Notes: generated by a model from the sequence alone, not told the origin. A DNA stretch of 64,000 bases from Thermobifida alba (GCF_023208015.1 NZ_CP051627.1:4632422-4696421); one strand, 5' to 3'; positions 14,598 through 27,051 are shown, counted from the first letter of the stretch. Numbers and translations are program-made.

Positions 14598-15554
14598 TTA
14601 CTCCGCGTCCGGGTTGACTTCGGGCGTCTCGATACCGCCGCTGGCGATGCCCCACTCAGCGAGGATCTCGTCGTAGGTGCCGTCCTCCATGATGGCGGCG
14701 AAGCCGGCCCGGATCGCCTCGGCCAGTTCGGTCTCCTCCTTGGGCAGCACCACGCCGTAGGGGGCGGCCTCGTACTGCTCCCCGTAGGTCTCCAGCTTGT
14801 CGCCGGTCTGCTCGATCGCGTAGGCGGCCACCGGCAGGTCGGCGAGGCTGGCGTCGCTCTGCCCCGACACCACCGACGAGGTCGCCTGGGTCTGGCTCTC
14901 GAACTGCTGGATCTCGATGGGGTCCTTGCCCTCGTCGACGCACTTGTCGCTGCGCGCCTCGATGTCGTCCACCTGGATGGTGCCGGCCTGGACCGCGATC
15001 CGCTTGCCGCAGGCGTCGTCGGGGTCGACCCCCTCGGGGTTGCCCGCCAGCCCGAACCACTGGGTGCCCACGACGAGGTAGCTGACCATGGTCACGTTCT
15101 CCAGCCGTTCGGCGGTGATCGTGAACGAGGAGACCCCGACGTCGTACTTGCCGGAGTTCACGCCGGTGATGATGGAGTCGAACTGGGCGGACTGCCATTT
15201 GGTCTCCAGACCGAGCTTGCCCGCGACGGCGTCGAACAGCTCCACGTCGAAACCGAGGACGGTCTGCCCGTCGGTGTCCAGGAACTCGGCCGGCGGGTAC
15301 TCGCTGTCCACACCGATGGTGATGACGCCCCGCCCGGCGATCTCCTCGGGGACCATCGCGGCGAGTTCCTCGTCGACGGCCACCGCCGGGGAGCCGCCTC
15401 CCTCGGCCGCCTCCTCGCCTCCGCCTCCGCAGGCGCTCAGCGTCAGCACGGCCGCCGTGGGCAACGCCACCAGGTAGGGCAGGCGGCTGCGGAGAGCGGA
15501 GAGCTGCGTGTCCCGGTCTGTCGCGGATTCCGCGGGGTACCGCAGGTCCTTCAC
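14598..15554 (-). CDS. Amino-acid ABC transporter substrate-binding lipoprotein
   Basis: The 318-residue protein begins with a lipoprotein signal peptide: basic residues, the hydrophobic run YLVALPTAAVLTLSA, then the lipobox Cys in LSACGGGG. The mature part is a type II periplasmic binding fold (SBP_bac_3) with ITIGVDSEYPPAEF, LGFDVELFDAVA, and GVSSFTITAERLENV. It would sit on the outer face of the membrane and deliver a polar amino acid to the permease. The frame extends upstream, but the GTG at 15554 has a strong AAGGAGG at 8 nt. First gene of the three-gene operon. Confidence 0.9.
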   Translation of the reverse strand: MKDLRYPAESATDRDTQLSALRSRLPYLVALPTAAVLTLSACGGGGEEAAEGGGSPAVAVDEELAAMVPEEIAGRGVITIGVDSEYPPAEFLDTDGQTVLGFDVELFDAVAGKLGLETKWQSAQFDSIITGVNSGKYDVGVSSFTITAERLENVTMVSYLVVGTQWFGLAGNPEGVDPDDACGKRIAVQAGTIQVDDIEARSDKCVDEGKDPIEIQQFESQTQATSSVVSGQSDASLADLPVAAYAIEQTGDKLETYGEQYEAAPYGVVLPKEETELAEAIRAGFAAIMEDGTYDEILAEWGIASGGIETPEVNPDAE

Positions 15555-15919
15555 GTCGGTTTCCTCCTTCTGAGGTGCCGGCCTGCCGGTGAGCGGGCCG
15601 ATCTGTCGCGTGCGGAAGCTGTGAGAGCGTCGCATGGCACACCGAGTTGTGGGGTGATAGATGTCAATCGTCCCCTCCTGGCATGGGTCTGGGGTCACCG
15701 TTGTGAGATGATTGAGTAACGGGCCACCCCCCGTACCGCTGGCAGCGCTTCCGCACAACCGTTGCGGAGAGTCCGACCGCCGCAACCGGTCGCAGACGAT
15801 CGGTGTGGACGAGTCCCCCCACACGCCTCTTCGACCCTCTCCGCTCGCTGCTTCCCACCGCATCACTGTCCCCGTCAACGCCGAGGGGGACGCGCACGGA
15901 TTCACTGAGGGGTTTTCAC
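15555..15919. other. Divergent promoter region between the ABC operon and malic enzyme
   Basis: No gene is supported. It holds promoters for both divergent units. A 7-bp inverted repeat GTTGCGG/CCGCAAC lies in the middle (about 15762-15787). No match to a regulator consensus known to me was found. Confidence 0.4.
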
Positions 15920-17098
15920 GTGACCAGCGACCACAGTTCCCGGCTTGACGACGATCCCGCGTTTGCTCTGCATCGCGGCGGCAAGCTGGAAGTCCACTCC
16001 ACCATCGAGGTCAGGGACCAGGAGGGCCTGTCCCTGGCCTACACACCGGGTGTGGCGCGTGTCTGCACCGCCATCGCCGACAACCCGGAACTGGTGGACA
16101 CCTACACCTGGAAGAACAAGGTCGTCGCCGTCGTCACCGACGGCACCGCCGTGCTCGGACTGGGGGACATCGGCCCGGAGGCCTCCCTGCCCGTCATGGA
16201 GGGCAAGGCGCTGCTGTTCAAGCAGTTCGCTGGGGTCGACTCGGTGCCGATCGCGCTGGCCTGCACCGACGTCGACGAGATCGTCGAGACGGTGGTCCGC
16301 ATGGCGCCGTCCTTCGGCGGGATCAACCTGGAGGACATCTCCGCTCCGCGCTGCTTCGAGATCGAGCGGCGGCTGCGGGAGCGTCTCGACATCCCCGTCT
16401 TCCACGACGACCAGCACGGCACCGCCATCGTGGCGCTGGCCGCGATGCGCAACGCGGCCCGGGTCACCGGTCGGGAGCTCGGCGAGCTGCGGGCCGTGGT
16501 GTCCGGAGCCGGGGCGTCGGGGATCGCGGTCTCCCGCATGCTGATCAGGGGCGGGATCGGCGACATCGCGGTGGCCGACAGCAAGGGCCTCATCTACGAG
16601 GGTCGGCCCGGGCTCAACCAGTACAAGGCGGAGCTCGCCGCGATCAGCAACAAGGCCGGACTTCAGGGGTCCATCGAGTCCGCGCTGGTCGGAGCCGACG
16701 TGTTCGTCGGCCTGTCGGCGGGCGAGGTGCCCGAGGAGGTCGTCGCCACGATGGCCGACAACGCCATCATCTGCGCCATGGCCAACCCCAACCCGGAGGT
16801 CCACCCGGAGGTGGCCCACCGGTACGCGGCGGTCGTGGCCACCGGGCGCAGCGACTTCCCGAACCAGATCAACAACGTGCTCGCGTTCCCCGGCGTCTTC
16901 CGCGGCGCGATGGAGGTGCGGGCCACGCAGATCACCGAGAACATGAAGCTCGCGGCGGCCACCGCGCTGGCCGACCTGGTCGGCGACGACCTCGCGCCCG
17001 ACTACATCATCCCCAGCCCGTTCGACGAGCGGGTCGTCCCGGCGGTCTCCGCGGCCGTCGCCGACCAGGCCCGCAAGGACGGGGTGGCCCGGGCCTGA
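15920..17098 (+). CDS. NAD(P)-dependent malic enzyme, short bacterial form
   Basis: The 392-residue protein is a short-form malic enzyme that oxidatively decarboxylates malate to pyruvate. Visible features are [12 protein letters not shown] with the catalytic Tyr, [23 protein letters not shown] with the catalytic Lys, [11 protein letters not shown] with metal-ligand Asp residues, and the nucleotide-binding [34 protein letters not shown] is also characteristic. The GTG at 15920 follows GAGGGG at 7 nt. Cofactor preference cannot be decided safely from sequence. It ends at a clear hairpin, so it is monocistronic. Its product feeds the pyruvate and TCA pool also served by the 2-oxoglutarate decarboxylase nearby. 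Confidence 0.9.
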   Translation: MTSDHSSRLDDDPAFALHRGGKLEVHSTIEVRDQEGLSLAYTPGVARVCTAIADNPELVDTYTWKNKVVAVVTDGTAVLGLGDIGPEASLPVMEGKALLFKQFAGVDSVPIALACTDVDEIVETVVRMAPSFGGINLEDISAPRCFEIERRLRERLDIPVFHDDQHGTAIVALAAMRNAARVTGRELGELRAVVSGAGASGIAVSRMLIRGGIGDIAVADSKGLIYEGRPGLNQYKAELAAISNKAGLQGSIESALVGADVFVGLSAGEVPEEVVATMADNAIICAMANPNPEVHPEVAHRYAAVVATGRSDFPNQINNVLAFPGVFRGAMEVRATQITENMKLAAATALADLVGDDLAPDYIIPSPFDERVVPAVSAAVADQARKDGVARA

Positions 17099-17121
17099 CG
17101 CCCGGAAGTCCGGAGCAGCGG

Positions 17122-17151
17122 ACGGCCCGGAGGGTTCTCCCTCCGGGCCGT
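17122..17151 (+). terminator. Terminator after malic enzyme
   Basis: A perfect 13-bp stem (17122-17134 with 17139-17151) with a TTCT loop is followed by TCCCC. Confidence 0.75.
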
Positions 17152-17241
17152 TCCCCGTCACGGGCACCGGACCGCCGGGGCGGGCCCTCCCCGGCCCCCG
17201 GGGGTCACGGTTCCTCGGAGCGGGCCGCGGGTGCGTGCCGC

Positions 17242-18111
17242 TCAGCTCGTGGAGTCGTCCGTTCCCTTCTCGGAGCCGTCCGCCCCCTCCGTGCCCTCGG
17301 TGGAGCGCCGGGAGGCGGAGTCGGGGGCCGGAGGCCCCCAGTTGGCGGTGTCCCGGCGGATGACCTCGAAGGTCTCGTCCAGGATGCGGCGCAGGTCGGC
17401 GACGGCGGCCTCGCTGACGCTGCCCGCCTCGCGGACGAGGCCGCGGACCCGTTCGGTGAAGTCGTGCAGGGTCTGCTCGAAGTCGCCGAACGCCGCGCGC
17501 TCCCGGGGGCCCCGGCCCCAGGAGACCCAGCCGAAGCCGTGCGCGAACTTCTCCCACTCGCGGCTCCACTCGCGGCCCCACTGGAAGCCGTGCTCGCGTT
17601 CCCCCCGGTCCCGTCGGCGGTCCCCGCCGGTCCGCTCCTCCTCGTCGGCGACCCGGCTCCAGACGTCACCGGTCTTCCCGGCTTTTCCGGCCTTCCCGGC
17701 CTTCTGCTGTTCGGAGCGGACGCGCCGGGTGCTCTGGGCCGCGTACTTCAACTCCTCCCGCAGGTGGCTGATGGTGTCGCGGACGTCGCGCTGCACGGCC
17801 TGTGCGATGTCGCGGACCGACTCGGTGATCTCCCGTTCCAGGTCCTCCAGGTCCCGGCTGCGGTCGCGCAGTTCGGCGCGGCCCTTGTCGGTGAGCCGGT
17901 AGACCTTGCGTCCGTCGACCTCCTCGTGGGTGACCAGCCCCTCCTCCTCCAGGCGGGCGAGGCGGGGGTAGATGGTGCCGGGGGAGGGGGAGTAGATGCC
18001 GAGGAACCGGTCCCGCAGCAGACTGATGATCTCGTAACCGTGGCGGGGGCTCTCGTCCAGCAGTTTCAACAGGTAGAGGCGGAGTCGGCCGTGGCCGAAG
18101 ATGGTGCTCAT
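17242..18111 (-). CDS. PadR-family transcriptional regulator with long coiled C-terminus
   Basis: The first 90 residues are a PadR winged helix: LLKLLDESPRHGYEII, SPSPGTIYPRLARLEEEGLV and GRKVYRLTDKGRAEL are diagnostic. The rest, to residue 289, is highly charged and partly helical (residues 85-135 look like a coiled coil), followed by a low-complexity basic/acidic stretch. This makes it much longer than the usual 110-180 residue PadR. It is translationally coupled by an ATGA overlap to the upstream DUF4097 gene. A duplicated 12-bp sequence ahead of that gene is the likely operator. PadR proteins generally repress their own operon until a ligand binds; the ligand here is unknown. Confidence 0.85.
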   Translation of the reverse strand: MSTIFGHGRLRLYLLKLLDESPRHGYEIISLLRDRFLGIYSPSPGTIYPRLARLEEEGLVTHEEVDGRKVYRLTDKGRAELRDRSRDLEDLEREITESVRDIAQAVQRDVRDTISHLREELKYAAQSTRRVRSEQQKAGKAGKAGKTGDVWSRVADEEERTGGDRRRDRGEREHGFQWGREWSREWEKFAHGFGWVSWGRGPRERAAFGDFEQTLHDFTERVRGLVREAGSVSEAAVADLRRILDETFEVIRRDTANWGPPAPDSASRRSTEGTEGADGSEKGTDDSTS

Positions 18112-18962
18112 GCGTCCCCCTTCGGGATTGCGGCCGGAGTGTCGGCCGCACGGCGCAGCAGTGAGACGGCGCCGGAGACGGTGGTCGTGGTGACGGTGGC
18201 GGGGTCGATCCCCGAGCCGATCGTGCCGCTGAGCCGGCTGAGTCCGCGGGCGTCCTTCCGGTCCAGACTGAACGCCGAGTCCAGGGTCCCGGTGGCGGAG
18301 CGCAGGTCGACCGTGGCGGAGGTGTCGGCGGGCAGGCGCAGGGCCACCTCGCCGGAGACGGTCCCCAGGGCGACCCGGGCGGCCGGGGCCAGGTCGACGT
18401 CGGCGAGCAGTTCCCCCGAGGCGGTCTTGGCGGACAGCTCGGCGAACTGACCGCCGGCGACCTCCAGGTCGCCGCTGACGCTCTTGTAGGAGAGCCTGCC
18501 GGTGAGGTTGCGTGCCTCCAGGTCTCCGGAGACGGTGCTGACCTCCATCTCACCGCCCACGCCGTCCAGGGTGACGTCGCCCGATCCGCCGCGCAGCTGG
18601 GTCTTGGCACTCATCCCGGCGACCACGACCGACGCGGTGGCCGCGGTGACCTCGACCGGGCAGTCGTGCGGAACGCGGACGCTGACGGTCGCGCTGCGGC
18701 GGGGCAGGTCCCGGTAGCTGCCCAGCTGGATCGGCTTCAACCGGTCCAGGACTCCGTCGCGGGTCAGGTCGTCGTAGGTGATGGTGAGGATTCCGGCCTC
18801 GTGCGAGACCAGCAGCGGTTCGCCCGAGAGTTCGGAGACCTCGAAGGTCACCGGGTCGTCCGTCGGCAGGATGTTGACGTGGCCGCCGATGACGCGCACG
18901 CGCAGGGCCACGATCCCGTCGAGTGTGCGTGTGGTTGGTTGGTCGATGGTCCAACGTGCCAT
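18108..18962 (-). CDS. DUF4097 beta-repeat (putative adhesin-like) protein
   Basis: The 284-residue protein consists of repeating beta strands with recurring SGDLE/SGEV-type turns (VSTVSGDLEARNLTG, YKSVSGDLEVAGG, AKTASGELLADVD, GTVSGEVALRL), typical of the DUF4097/DUF4098 beta-helix family. No signal peptide or membrane segment is seen, so it should be cytoplasmic. Function is unknown, but the family is often encoded with a PadR regulator, as here. ATG 18962 has GAAGGGG upstream. It is first in a two-gene operon with the PadR gene and lies behind a duplicated palindromic element. Confidence 0.8.
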   Translation of the reverse strand: MARWTIDQPTTRTLDGIVALRVRVIGGHVNILPTDDPVTFEVSELSGEPLLVSHEAGILTITYDDLTRDGVLDRLKPIQLGSYRDLPRRSATVSVRVPHDCPVEVTAATASVVVAGMSAKTQLRGGSGDVTLDGVGGEMEVSTVSGDLEARNLTGRLSYKSVSGDLEVAGGQFAELSAKTASGELLADVDLAPAARVALGTVSGEVALRLPADTSATVDLRSATGTLDSAFSLDRKDARGLSRLSGTIGSGIDPATVTTTTVSGAVSLLRRAADTPAAIPKGDA

Positions 18963-18997
18963 CGCGGTCCCCTTCTGGTAAGCGCCTCTGGAAACAC

Positions 18998-19036
18998 GAT
19001 ATGTCGCGATGGCGCCAGTCTCAAGATATGTCGCGA
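18998..19036 (-). promoter_or_regulatory. Duplicated putative PadR operator
   Basis: GATATGTCGCGA occurs twice, at 18998-19009 and 19025-19036, 27 bp apart. Each copy centres on the self-complementary TCGCGA, and the second extends to the near-palindrome TATGTCGCGAGATA. They lie 36-74 nt upstream of the DUF4097 start. PadR control is inferred. Confidence 0.55.
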
Positions 19037-19115
19037 GATACCGGGGAAGTCCCCGACCTCCCCTCCGGGAGTCCCCTACCCCGGACCGGGGACGGCCTCG
19101 CCCCGAGAACGCGAA

Positions 19116-19144
19116 AGGCCCCCGGCCGCAGTGGCCGGGGGCCT
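19116..19144 (-). terminator. Terminator after kgd and the DUF6104 gene
   Basis: A perfect 12-bp stem (19116-19127 with 19133-19144) with a 5-nt loop is followed on the - strand by TTC. It lies 22 nt beyond the DUF6104 stop. Confidence 0.7.
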
Positions 19145-19166
19145 GGAGAGTCACGCGGAGGCCGCG

Positions 19167-19343
19167 CTACTCGTCGTCCTCATCGTCGCGGGCCAGCCAG
19201 GTGGCCAGCCGGTCGACGGCGGTCTCGAACTCCGGGTGCAGGTCGGTGAAGGTCCGCAGCTGCTCGGCGAGCCACGCCAGACTGACCTCCTCCTCGCCGC
19301 GGCGCTTCTCCAACTCCTCGATTCCGCGATCGGTGAAGTACAT
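19167..19343 (-). CDS. DUF6104-family small protein
   Basis: This 58-residue protein starts MYFTDRGIEELEKRR and contains WLAEQLRTFTDLHPEFE and RLATWLARDDEDDE. It matches the short acidic DUF6104 family that is widespread and highly conserved in Streptomyces and relatives. It starts 12 nt after the kgd stop, so it is almost certainly co-transcribed with kgd. A GGAGG motif lies unusually close (3 nt) to the ATG. The function of the family is unknown. It is below the usual ORF-size cutoff and easily missed. Confidence 0.85.
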   Translation of the reverse strand: MYFTDRGIEELEKRRGEEEVSLAWLAEQLRTFTDLHPEFETAVDRLATWLARDDEDDE

Positions 19344-19355
19344 CGGCCTCCTGCC

Positions 19356-22300
19356 TCAGGCGGTCGGCGGGAAGACGGTGTTCACCAGAGCCTGCTGCTC
19401 CACCTCGTGCCGCTTGGCGGAACCCGCGGCGGGAGAGGAGCTCGCGGAACGCGACACCCGGGTGAACGGGCGGTCGAGCTGCTCGGAGAAGACCAGCGCC
19501 ACGAACGGCCACGGCCCCATGTTCGCCGGCTCCTCCTGCACCCACAGCACCTCGCCCGCGTTGGGGAAGGCCTTGAGCTGCTGGCGGATCTCGTCGATCG
19601 GCAGCGGGTAGAGCCGCTCCACCCGGATGATCGCGGTGTGGGTGTCCCCGGTCTTCTTCCGGGCGGCGTCCAGCTCGTAGTAGAGCTTGCCGGAGCACAG
19701 CACCACGCGCCGCACGTCGTCCGGCGCGATACCGCTGGTGTCCGGGATGAGCGGCTGGAACGATCCGGAGGTGAACTCCGAGACCGCCGAGACCGCCGCC
19801 TTGTGCCGCAGCATCGACTTGGGCGTGAACACGATCAGCGGACGCTGGTACGGCGACTTCACCTGCCAGCGCAGCAGGTGGAAGTAGTTCGCCGGGGTCG
19901 TCGGGATGGTGACCGTCATGTTCTCCTGCGCGCACAGCTGCAGGAAGCGCTCGATGCGCGCGGAGGAGTGGTCCGGTCCCTGGCCCTCGTACCCGTGCGG
20001 CAGCAGCAGGGTGACGCTGGAGCGCTGGCCCCACTTCTGCTCACCCGAGCTGATGTACTCGTCGATGACGGTCTGCGCGCCGTTGACGAAGTCGCCGAAC
20101 TGCGCCTCCCAGGCGACCAGGGCGTCGGGGCGTTCCAACGAGTAGCCGTACTCGAAGCCCAGGGCCGCGTACTCGCTCAGCAGCGAGTCGTGCACGTAGA
20201 ACTTCGAGGTGCCCCGGTCGAAGGCCTTGAGCGGGGTGTGCTCCGCACCGGTCTTGCGGTCCACCAGGACGGCGTGCCGCTGGCCGAAGGTGCCGCGGCG
20301 GCTGTCCTGGCCGACCAGGCGCACCGGGTGGCCGTCGATCAGCAGCGAGCCGAACGCCAGCGTCTCGCCGAGCGCCCAGTCGATCGCGTCCTCCTCGACC
20401 ATCCGGACGCGGCGCTGCAGCTGGGGCAGCAGCCTCGGGTGCACGGTGAAGCCCTCCGGCAGCGAGACCTGGGTCTCCACCACCCGCTTGATGACCTCCT
20501 CGCTGACCGCCGTCTCGGTGGCGGAGTGGTCGATCCTGCCCTCGGTGAACACCTCGGGCTTGATCACCGACCCCGGTTCGATCGGGTTCTTCGCGGCCTC
20601 GCGGGTCTCGGTGAAGGCGCGCTCCAGCTGCTCCTGGTAGTCGCGCAGCGCCTGCTCGGCCTCCTCCACGGAGATGTCGCCGCGGCCGATCAGCGCCTCG
20701 GTGTACAGCTTGCGGGTGGACCGCTTGGCGTCGATCACGTCGTACATCAGCGGCTGGGTGAACGAGGGGTTGTCGGCCTCGTTGTGCCCGCGACGCCGGT
20801 AGCAGACCAGGTCGATGACGACGTCCTTGTTGAACGCCTGCCGGTAGGCGAAGGCCAGCTGGGCCACCCGGACCACGGCCTCGGGGTCGTCCCCGTTGAC
20901 GTGGAAGATCGGCGCCTGGACCATGCGGGCCACGTCGGTGGCGTAGACGCTGGAGCGGCTGTCCTTGGGCGAGGTGGTGAAGCCCACCTGGTTGTTGACG
21001 ATGATGTGCACGGTGCCGCCGGTGCGGTAGCCGCGCAGCTGCGACAGGTTCAGGGTCTCGGCCACCACGCCCTGACCGGCGAACGCGGCGTCGCCGTGGA
21101 TCAGGATCGGCAGGACGGTGAAGCCGTTGGAGCCCTTGTTGAGGACGTCCTGCTTGGCGCGCACGATGCCCTCGGCGACCGGGTTGACGGTCTCCAGGTG
21201 GCTGGGGTTGGCGGCCAGCGTGATCGCGATCTTCTCACCGTCGGGCGTGGTGAAGGTGCCCTCGGTGCCCAGGTGGTACTTGACGTCGCCCGACCCGTGG
21301 GCGCTGCGCGGGTCGAGGTTGCCCTCGAACTCGCCGAAGATCTGCGCGTAGGACTTGCCGCAGATGTTGGCCAGCACGTTGAGGCGGCCGCGGTGCGCCA
21401 TGCCGATGACGACCTCGTCCAGCTGGGCCTTGGCGGCCTTGGAGATCACCCCGTCCAGCAGCGGGATCAGGGACTCTCCGCCCTCCAGGGAGAAGCGCTT
21501 CTGACCCACGTACTTGGTCTGGAGGAAGGTCTCGAACGCCTCGGCGCTGTTGAGGCGGCGCAGGATGTGCAGCTGCTCCTCGCGGCTGATCTTCTCCGGC
21601 TCCCGCTCGACGCGGGCCTGGATCCACTCCCGTTCCTCGGGGCTCTGGATGTGCATGTACTCGATACCCACCGTGCGGCAGTAGGTGTCGCGCAGCACGC
21701 CCAGGATCTCGCGGAGCGTCATGACCGGCTTGCCGCCGAAGCCGCCGGTGGGGAACTCGCGGTCCAGGTCCCACAGCGTGAGGCCGTGTTCCAGGACGTC
21801 GAGGTCGGGGTGGCGGCGCTGCTTGTACTCCAGCGGGTCGGTGTTGGCCATCAGGTGCCCGCGCACGCGGTAGGCGTGGATGAGCTCCTGGACCCGGGTG
21901 GCCTTGTCGAGCTGGCTGTCCCGGTTGATCGAGATGTCCTGCACCCAGCGCACCGGTTCGTAGGGGATGCGCAGGGCCTCGAAGATCTCGTCGTAGAAGC
22001 CGTCCTCGCCGAGCAGCAGCTGGTGGATGGTGCGCAGGAACTCGCCCGACTGCGCACCCTGGATGATGCGGTGGTCGTAGGTGGAGGTCAGCGTCATGAC
22101 CTTGCTGATGGCCAGGTCGTTCAGGGTCTCCGGGGAGGCGCCCTGGAACTCGGCCGGGTACTCCATGGCGCCCACGCCCAGGATGGTGCCCTGGCCCGGC
22201 ATCAGCCGCGGCACCGAGTGCACGGTGCCGATACCGCCCGGGTTGGTGAGGCTGATGGTGGTGCCCTGGAAGTCCGCCACGGTGAGCTTGTTGGTGCGGG

Positions 22301-23048
22301 CCTTGCGCACCACCTCCTCGTAGGCGCTCCAGAACTCCTTGAAGTTCATGGTGTCGGCGGCCTTGATGTTCGGCACCACCAGCTGCCGGGAGCCGTCCGA
22401 CTTGGCCAGGTCGATCGCCAGCCCGAAGTTGACGTGCTCGGGCTTGACCACGGCGGGCTTGCCGTCGATCTCGGTGTAGGAGTAGTTCATCACCGGGACC
22501 GACTCCAGCGCCTTGACCATGGCGTAGCCGATCAGGTGGGTGAAGGAGACCTTGCCGCCCTGTCCGCGCCGCAGGTGGTTGTTGATCACGATGCGGTTGT
22601 CGAACAGCAGCTTCACCGGCACCGACCGCACACTCGTGGCGGTGGGCAGGGCGAGGCTGGACTCCATGTTGGCGGCGGTGCGCGCCGACGCTCCGCGGAG
22701 CCGTTCCTCGGACACCGCGAGCGCCTCACCGGCAGCGCCCTCGGGCTTCGTGGCGGATGCGGACGTGGTCGCGGCAGATCGGGCGGGGGAGGCCTTGGCC
22801 GCGCCGCCGGTGGCTGCCTTCGGGGCCGCGGCCTTGGCCGCGCCGCTGGCACCGTTTCCGACGGATGAGGTGCCCTTGGCAGGGGAGGTTGCCCCGTCGG
22901 CGGCGGATCCGGACTTGTAGTCCGCGAAGAAGTTCCACCATGCCTTGTCAACAGAGTTGGGGTCGGCGAGGTACTTCCGGTGAAGCTCGTCGACCAACCA
23001 CTCGTTCGGGCCGAAATCGGTCAGGGGTTGGGATGCCTCAGACGACAC
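19356..23048 (-). CDS. kgd: Multifunctional 2-oxoglutarate decarboxylase / dehydrogenase E1-E2 (KGD)
   Basis: The 1230-residue protein has the actinobacterial fusion architecture. A short N-terminal E1 segment ([18 protein letters not shown]) is followed by an Ala/Lys-rich linker, then an E2-type acyltransferase domain (about 110-340) with the [14 protein letters not shown] catalytic His. The large ThDP-dependent E1 domain shows [29 protein letters not shown] and [16 protein letters not shown]. It decarboxylates 2-oxoglutarate and supports the 2-oxoglutarate dehydrogenase step of the TCA cycle. Length equals mycobacterial Kgd. The GTG at 23048 fits that length; the frame is open further upstream without homology. 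A CRP-type palindrome lies 302 nt upstream. In mycobacteria the enzyme is inhibited by the FHA protein GarA, which is not encoded here. Confidence 0.93.
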   Translation of the reverse strand: MSSEASQPLTDFGPNEWLVDELHRKYLADPNSVDKAWWNFFADYKSGSAADGATSPAKGTSSVGNGASGAAKAAAPKAATGGAAKASPARSAATTSASATKPEGAAGEALAVSEERLRGASARTAANMESSLALPTATSVRSVPVKLLFDNRIVINNHLRRGQGGKVSFTHLIGYAMVKALESVPVMNYSYTEIDGKPAVVKPEHVNFGLAIDLAKSDGSRQLVVPNIKAADTMNFKEFWSAYEEVVRKARTNKLTVADFQGTTISLTNPGGIGTVHSVPRLMPGQGTILGVGAMEYPAEFQGASPETLNDLAISKVMTLTSTYDHRIIQGAQSGEFLRTIHQLLLGEDGFYDEIFEALRIPYEPVRWVQDISINRDSQLDKATRVQELIHAYRVRGHLMANTDPLEYKQRRHPDLDVLEHGLTLWDLDREFPTGGFGGKPVMTLREILGVLRDTYCRTVGIEYMHIQSPEEREWIQARVEREPEKISREEQLHILRRLNSAEAFETFLQTKYVGQKRFSLEGGESLIPLLDGVISKAAKAQLDEVVIGMAHRGRLNVLANICGKSYAQIFGEFEGNLDPRSAHGSGDVKYHLGTEGTFTTPDGEKIAITLAANPSHLETVNPVAEGIVRAKQDVLNKGSNGFTVLPILIHGDAAFAGQGVVAETLNLSQLRGYRTGGTVHIIVNNQVGFTTSPKDSRSSVYATDVARMVQAPIFHVNGDDPEAVVRVAQLAFAYRQAFNKDVVIDLVCYRRRGHNEADNPSFTQPLMYDVIDAKRSTRKLYTEALIGRGDISVEEAEQALRDYQEQLERAFTETREAAKNPIEPGSVIKPEVFTEGRIDHSATETAVSEEVIKRVVETQVSLPEGFTVHPRLLPQLQRRVRMVEEDAIDWALGETLAFGSLLIDGHPVRLVGQDSRRGTFGQRHAVLVDRKTGAEHTPLKAFDRGTSKFYVHDSLLSEYAALGFEYGYSLERPDALVAWEAQFGDFVNGAQTVIDEYISSGEQKWGQRSSVTLLLPHGYEGQGPDHSSARIERFLQLCAQENMTVTIPTTPANYFHLLRWQVKSPYQRPLIVFTPKSMLRHKAAVSAVSEFTSGSFQPLIPDTSGIAPDDVRRVVLCSGKLYYELDAARKKTGDTHTAIIRVERLYPLPIDEIRQQLKAFPNAGEVLWVQEEPANMGPWPFVALVFSEQLDRPFTRVSRSASSSPAAGSAKRHEVEQQALVNTVFPPTA

Positions 23049-23657
23049 GGCGGAGATCGCCCTCTTCCGCAGCTCGCTTGTGAATTGATGGTGAGACGGG
23101 TGGTCAGGTGGATGTGGCTGTACTGCGTGTGACCACGCCAGGGCAGGCCCCAGCGGCCCGTCTCGTGGTAACAGGCTACTTTGCCAGAGGCACCCGCGGC
23201 ACCTCCAGCACAGTGCCACGCTGGGATATACCTAACATTTATTCACAAATCAAGGGAGGCACCAGCGAGGATCGCCGGTGCCCTGCTGCTGGAGAGCGGA
23301 GTTGGGCGGTGTCCCGTGCAACATCCCCACCTCCGCTTGCGGCTAATCCTGTGATCTGCTTCACATTTTTGCACAGGTGGTGGGGGAGGGCCGTCGAAGC
23401 AGCTCAAAAGCGGACATCGCGCCGGTTCCGGCGCGTCCCGCCCGGGGCGGAGCGCCCCGTGTCGAAACCGTGTCCCAAAACGACCGCGCACCGGGCGCGG
23501 ATCGGGTACTTTCCTCTGGCCCCGTGGTGCCGCGGCGGACGGCGGTGCTGCGCCGACCGCGCCCGCGCACCGCGAGGGGACGACCGGCGACCGGCCGGTT
23601 TCCCCGACCCCGCGCCCGGGGAACCCCGATCCCGGACGCCTCACGGAGGAGGAAGCA
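23049..23657. other. Divergent regulatory region between kgd and the SDR gene
   Basis: This 609-nt stretch has no supported gene. An AT-rich island at about 23222-23260 (with ATATACCTAACATTTATTC) looks like a promoter region for kgd. A perfect CRP-type palindrome lies at 23350-23365. The remainder up to 23640 is GC-rich without recognisable elements. Confidence 0.45.
23350..23365. promoter_or_regulatory. Perfect CRP-type palindrome between kgd and the SDR gene
   Basis: TGTGATCTGCTTCACA is an exact TGTGA-N6-TCACA site. It lies 302 nt upstream of kgd and 293 nt upstream of the SDR gene, so which gene it controls is open. Confidence 0.7.
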
Positions 23658-24527
23658 ATGGGCGAGCTGCGGTTCGACGGAAGAGTCGCCGTCATCACCG
23701 GAGCCGGACACGGACTGGGCCGCTCCCACGCCCTCGGGTTCGCCGCGCGCGGGGCCAAGGTGGTGGTCAACGACCTCGACGCGCAGGCCGCCGCCACGGT
23801 GGCGGCCCGCATCCGCACCCACGGGGGCAGCGCCCTGGTCCACACCGCGGACATCTCCACCGAGGAGGGCGCGCAGTCGCTGATCGAGAAGGCCACCGAC
23901 ACCTTCGGCCGGGTGGACGTGATCGTCAACAACGCGGGAATCCTGCGCGACCGGTCCTTCAAGAACATCTCCCCCCGGGAGTGGGACGAGGTGCTGGCCG
24001 TCCACCTGCGCGGCTCCTTCCTGGTGTCCCACGCGGCCTTCGGACACCTGCGGGAGTACGGCTACGGCCGGATCGTCAACACCACCTCGCCCTCGGGGCT
24101 GTTCGGCAACTTCGGGCAGAGCAACTACTCGGCCGCCAAAATGGGCGTCGTCGGACTCACCAAGACCCTGGCGATCGAAGGCGCCAAGTACGACATCAAC
24201 GCCAACGCCATCGCCCCCATCGCCTACACCCGGATGACCGAGGACCTGTTCCCCGCGGACGCCGCGGCCGTGCTCAGCCCGGAGAAGGTCACCCCGCTGG
24301 TGCTGTGGCTGGCCCACGAGGACTGCCCCACCACCGGAGAGGTCTACTCGGTGGGCGGCGGCCGGATCGCCCGGGTGTTCGTGGCCGAGGGCCCGGGCGT
24401 GGTGCTGGAGCGCGGTACCGCCGAGGAGGTCCAGGACAACTGGCCCGACATCAACGCCGAACGCCCCTACGTCATCCCGCGCAACCTGGCGGAGCAGACC
24501 GACCTCCACATCCGGGGACTGCTCTGA
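23658..24527 (+). CDS. Short-chain dehydrogenase, 3-hydroxyacyl-CoA dehydrogenase (MFE-2) type
   Basis: The 289-residue protein is a classical SDR: the nucleotide motif TGAGHGLGRSHALG, NNAG at about 92-95, the catalytic Ser in TTSPSGLFGNFGQ and the YSAAKMG catalytic Tyr-Lys pair. The long insert after the NNAG motif (ILRDRSFKNISPREWDEVL) and the LEREG-type tail resemble the dehydrogenase unit of peroxisomal multifunctional enzyme type 2. A 3-hydroxyacyl-CoA substrate is therefore likely. GGAGGAGG precedes the ATG. It is transcribed divergently from kgd with a CRP-type site between them, which would fit fatty-acid or carbon-source control. Confidence 0.8.
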   Translation: MGELRFDGRVAVITGAGHGLGRSHALGFAARGAKVVVNDLDAQAAATVAARIRTHGGSALVHTADISTEEGAQSLIEKATDTFGRVDVIVNNAGILRDRSFKNISPREWDEVLAVHLRGSFLVSHAAFGHLREYGYGRIVNTTSPSGLFGNFGQSNYSAAKMGVVGLTKTLAIEGAKYDINANAIAPIAYTRMTEDLFPADAAAVLSPEKVTPLVLWLAHEDCPTTGEVYSVGGGRIARVFVAEGPGVVLERGTAEEVQDNWPDINAERPYVIPRNLAEQTDLHIRGLL

Positions 24528-24716
24528 GGGGGCCCCGGCCGCCGGGCGGGGCACGGAAACGCGTCCCCGGTTCCCGAATTCACGGGCTGGATCGCCCCCG
24601 CGACGGTGAAAACGGCGGTTCTGTCCGGAGAAGGGCACGGATCGGTGCGCCAGGCCGCGTTCCGCCCTGATTGGCGCATCCCCGCTTCTAGCATGCTGCC
24701 CTGGAGGTGGGGACAA

Positions 24717-27051
<2,335 letters not shown>

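Noticed and set aside
12762-15719. 985-codon open frame on the + strand
   Set aside because: It is antisense to the amino-acid ABC operon, which has full catalytic motifs and ribosome binding sites.
18666-22868. 1400-codon open frame on the + strand
   Set aside because: It is antisense to kgd and the DUF4097 gene. The peptide is low-complexity Arg/Gly/Val/Leu-rich, and the opposite strand has clear homology. Long antisense frames are expected at this GC content.
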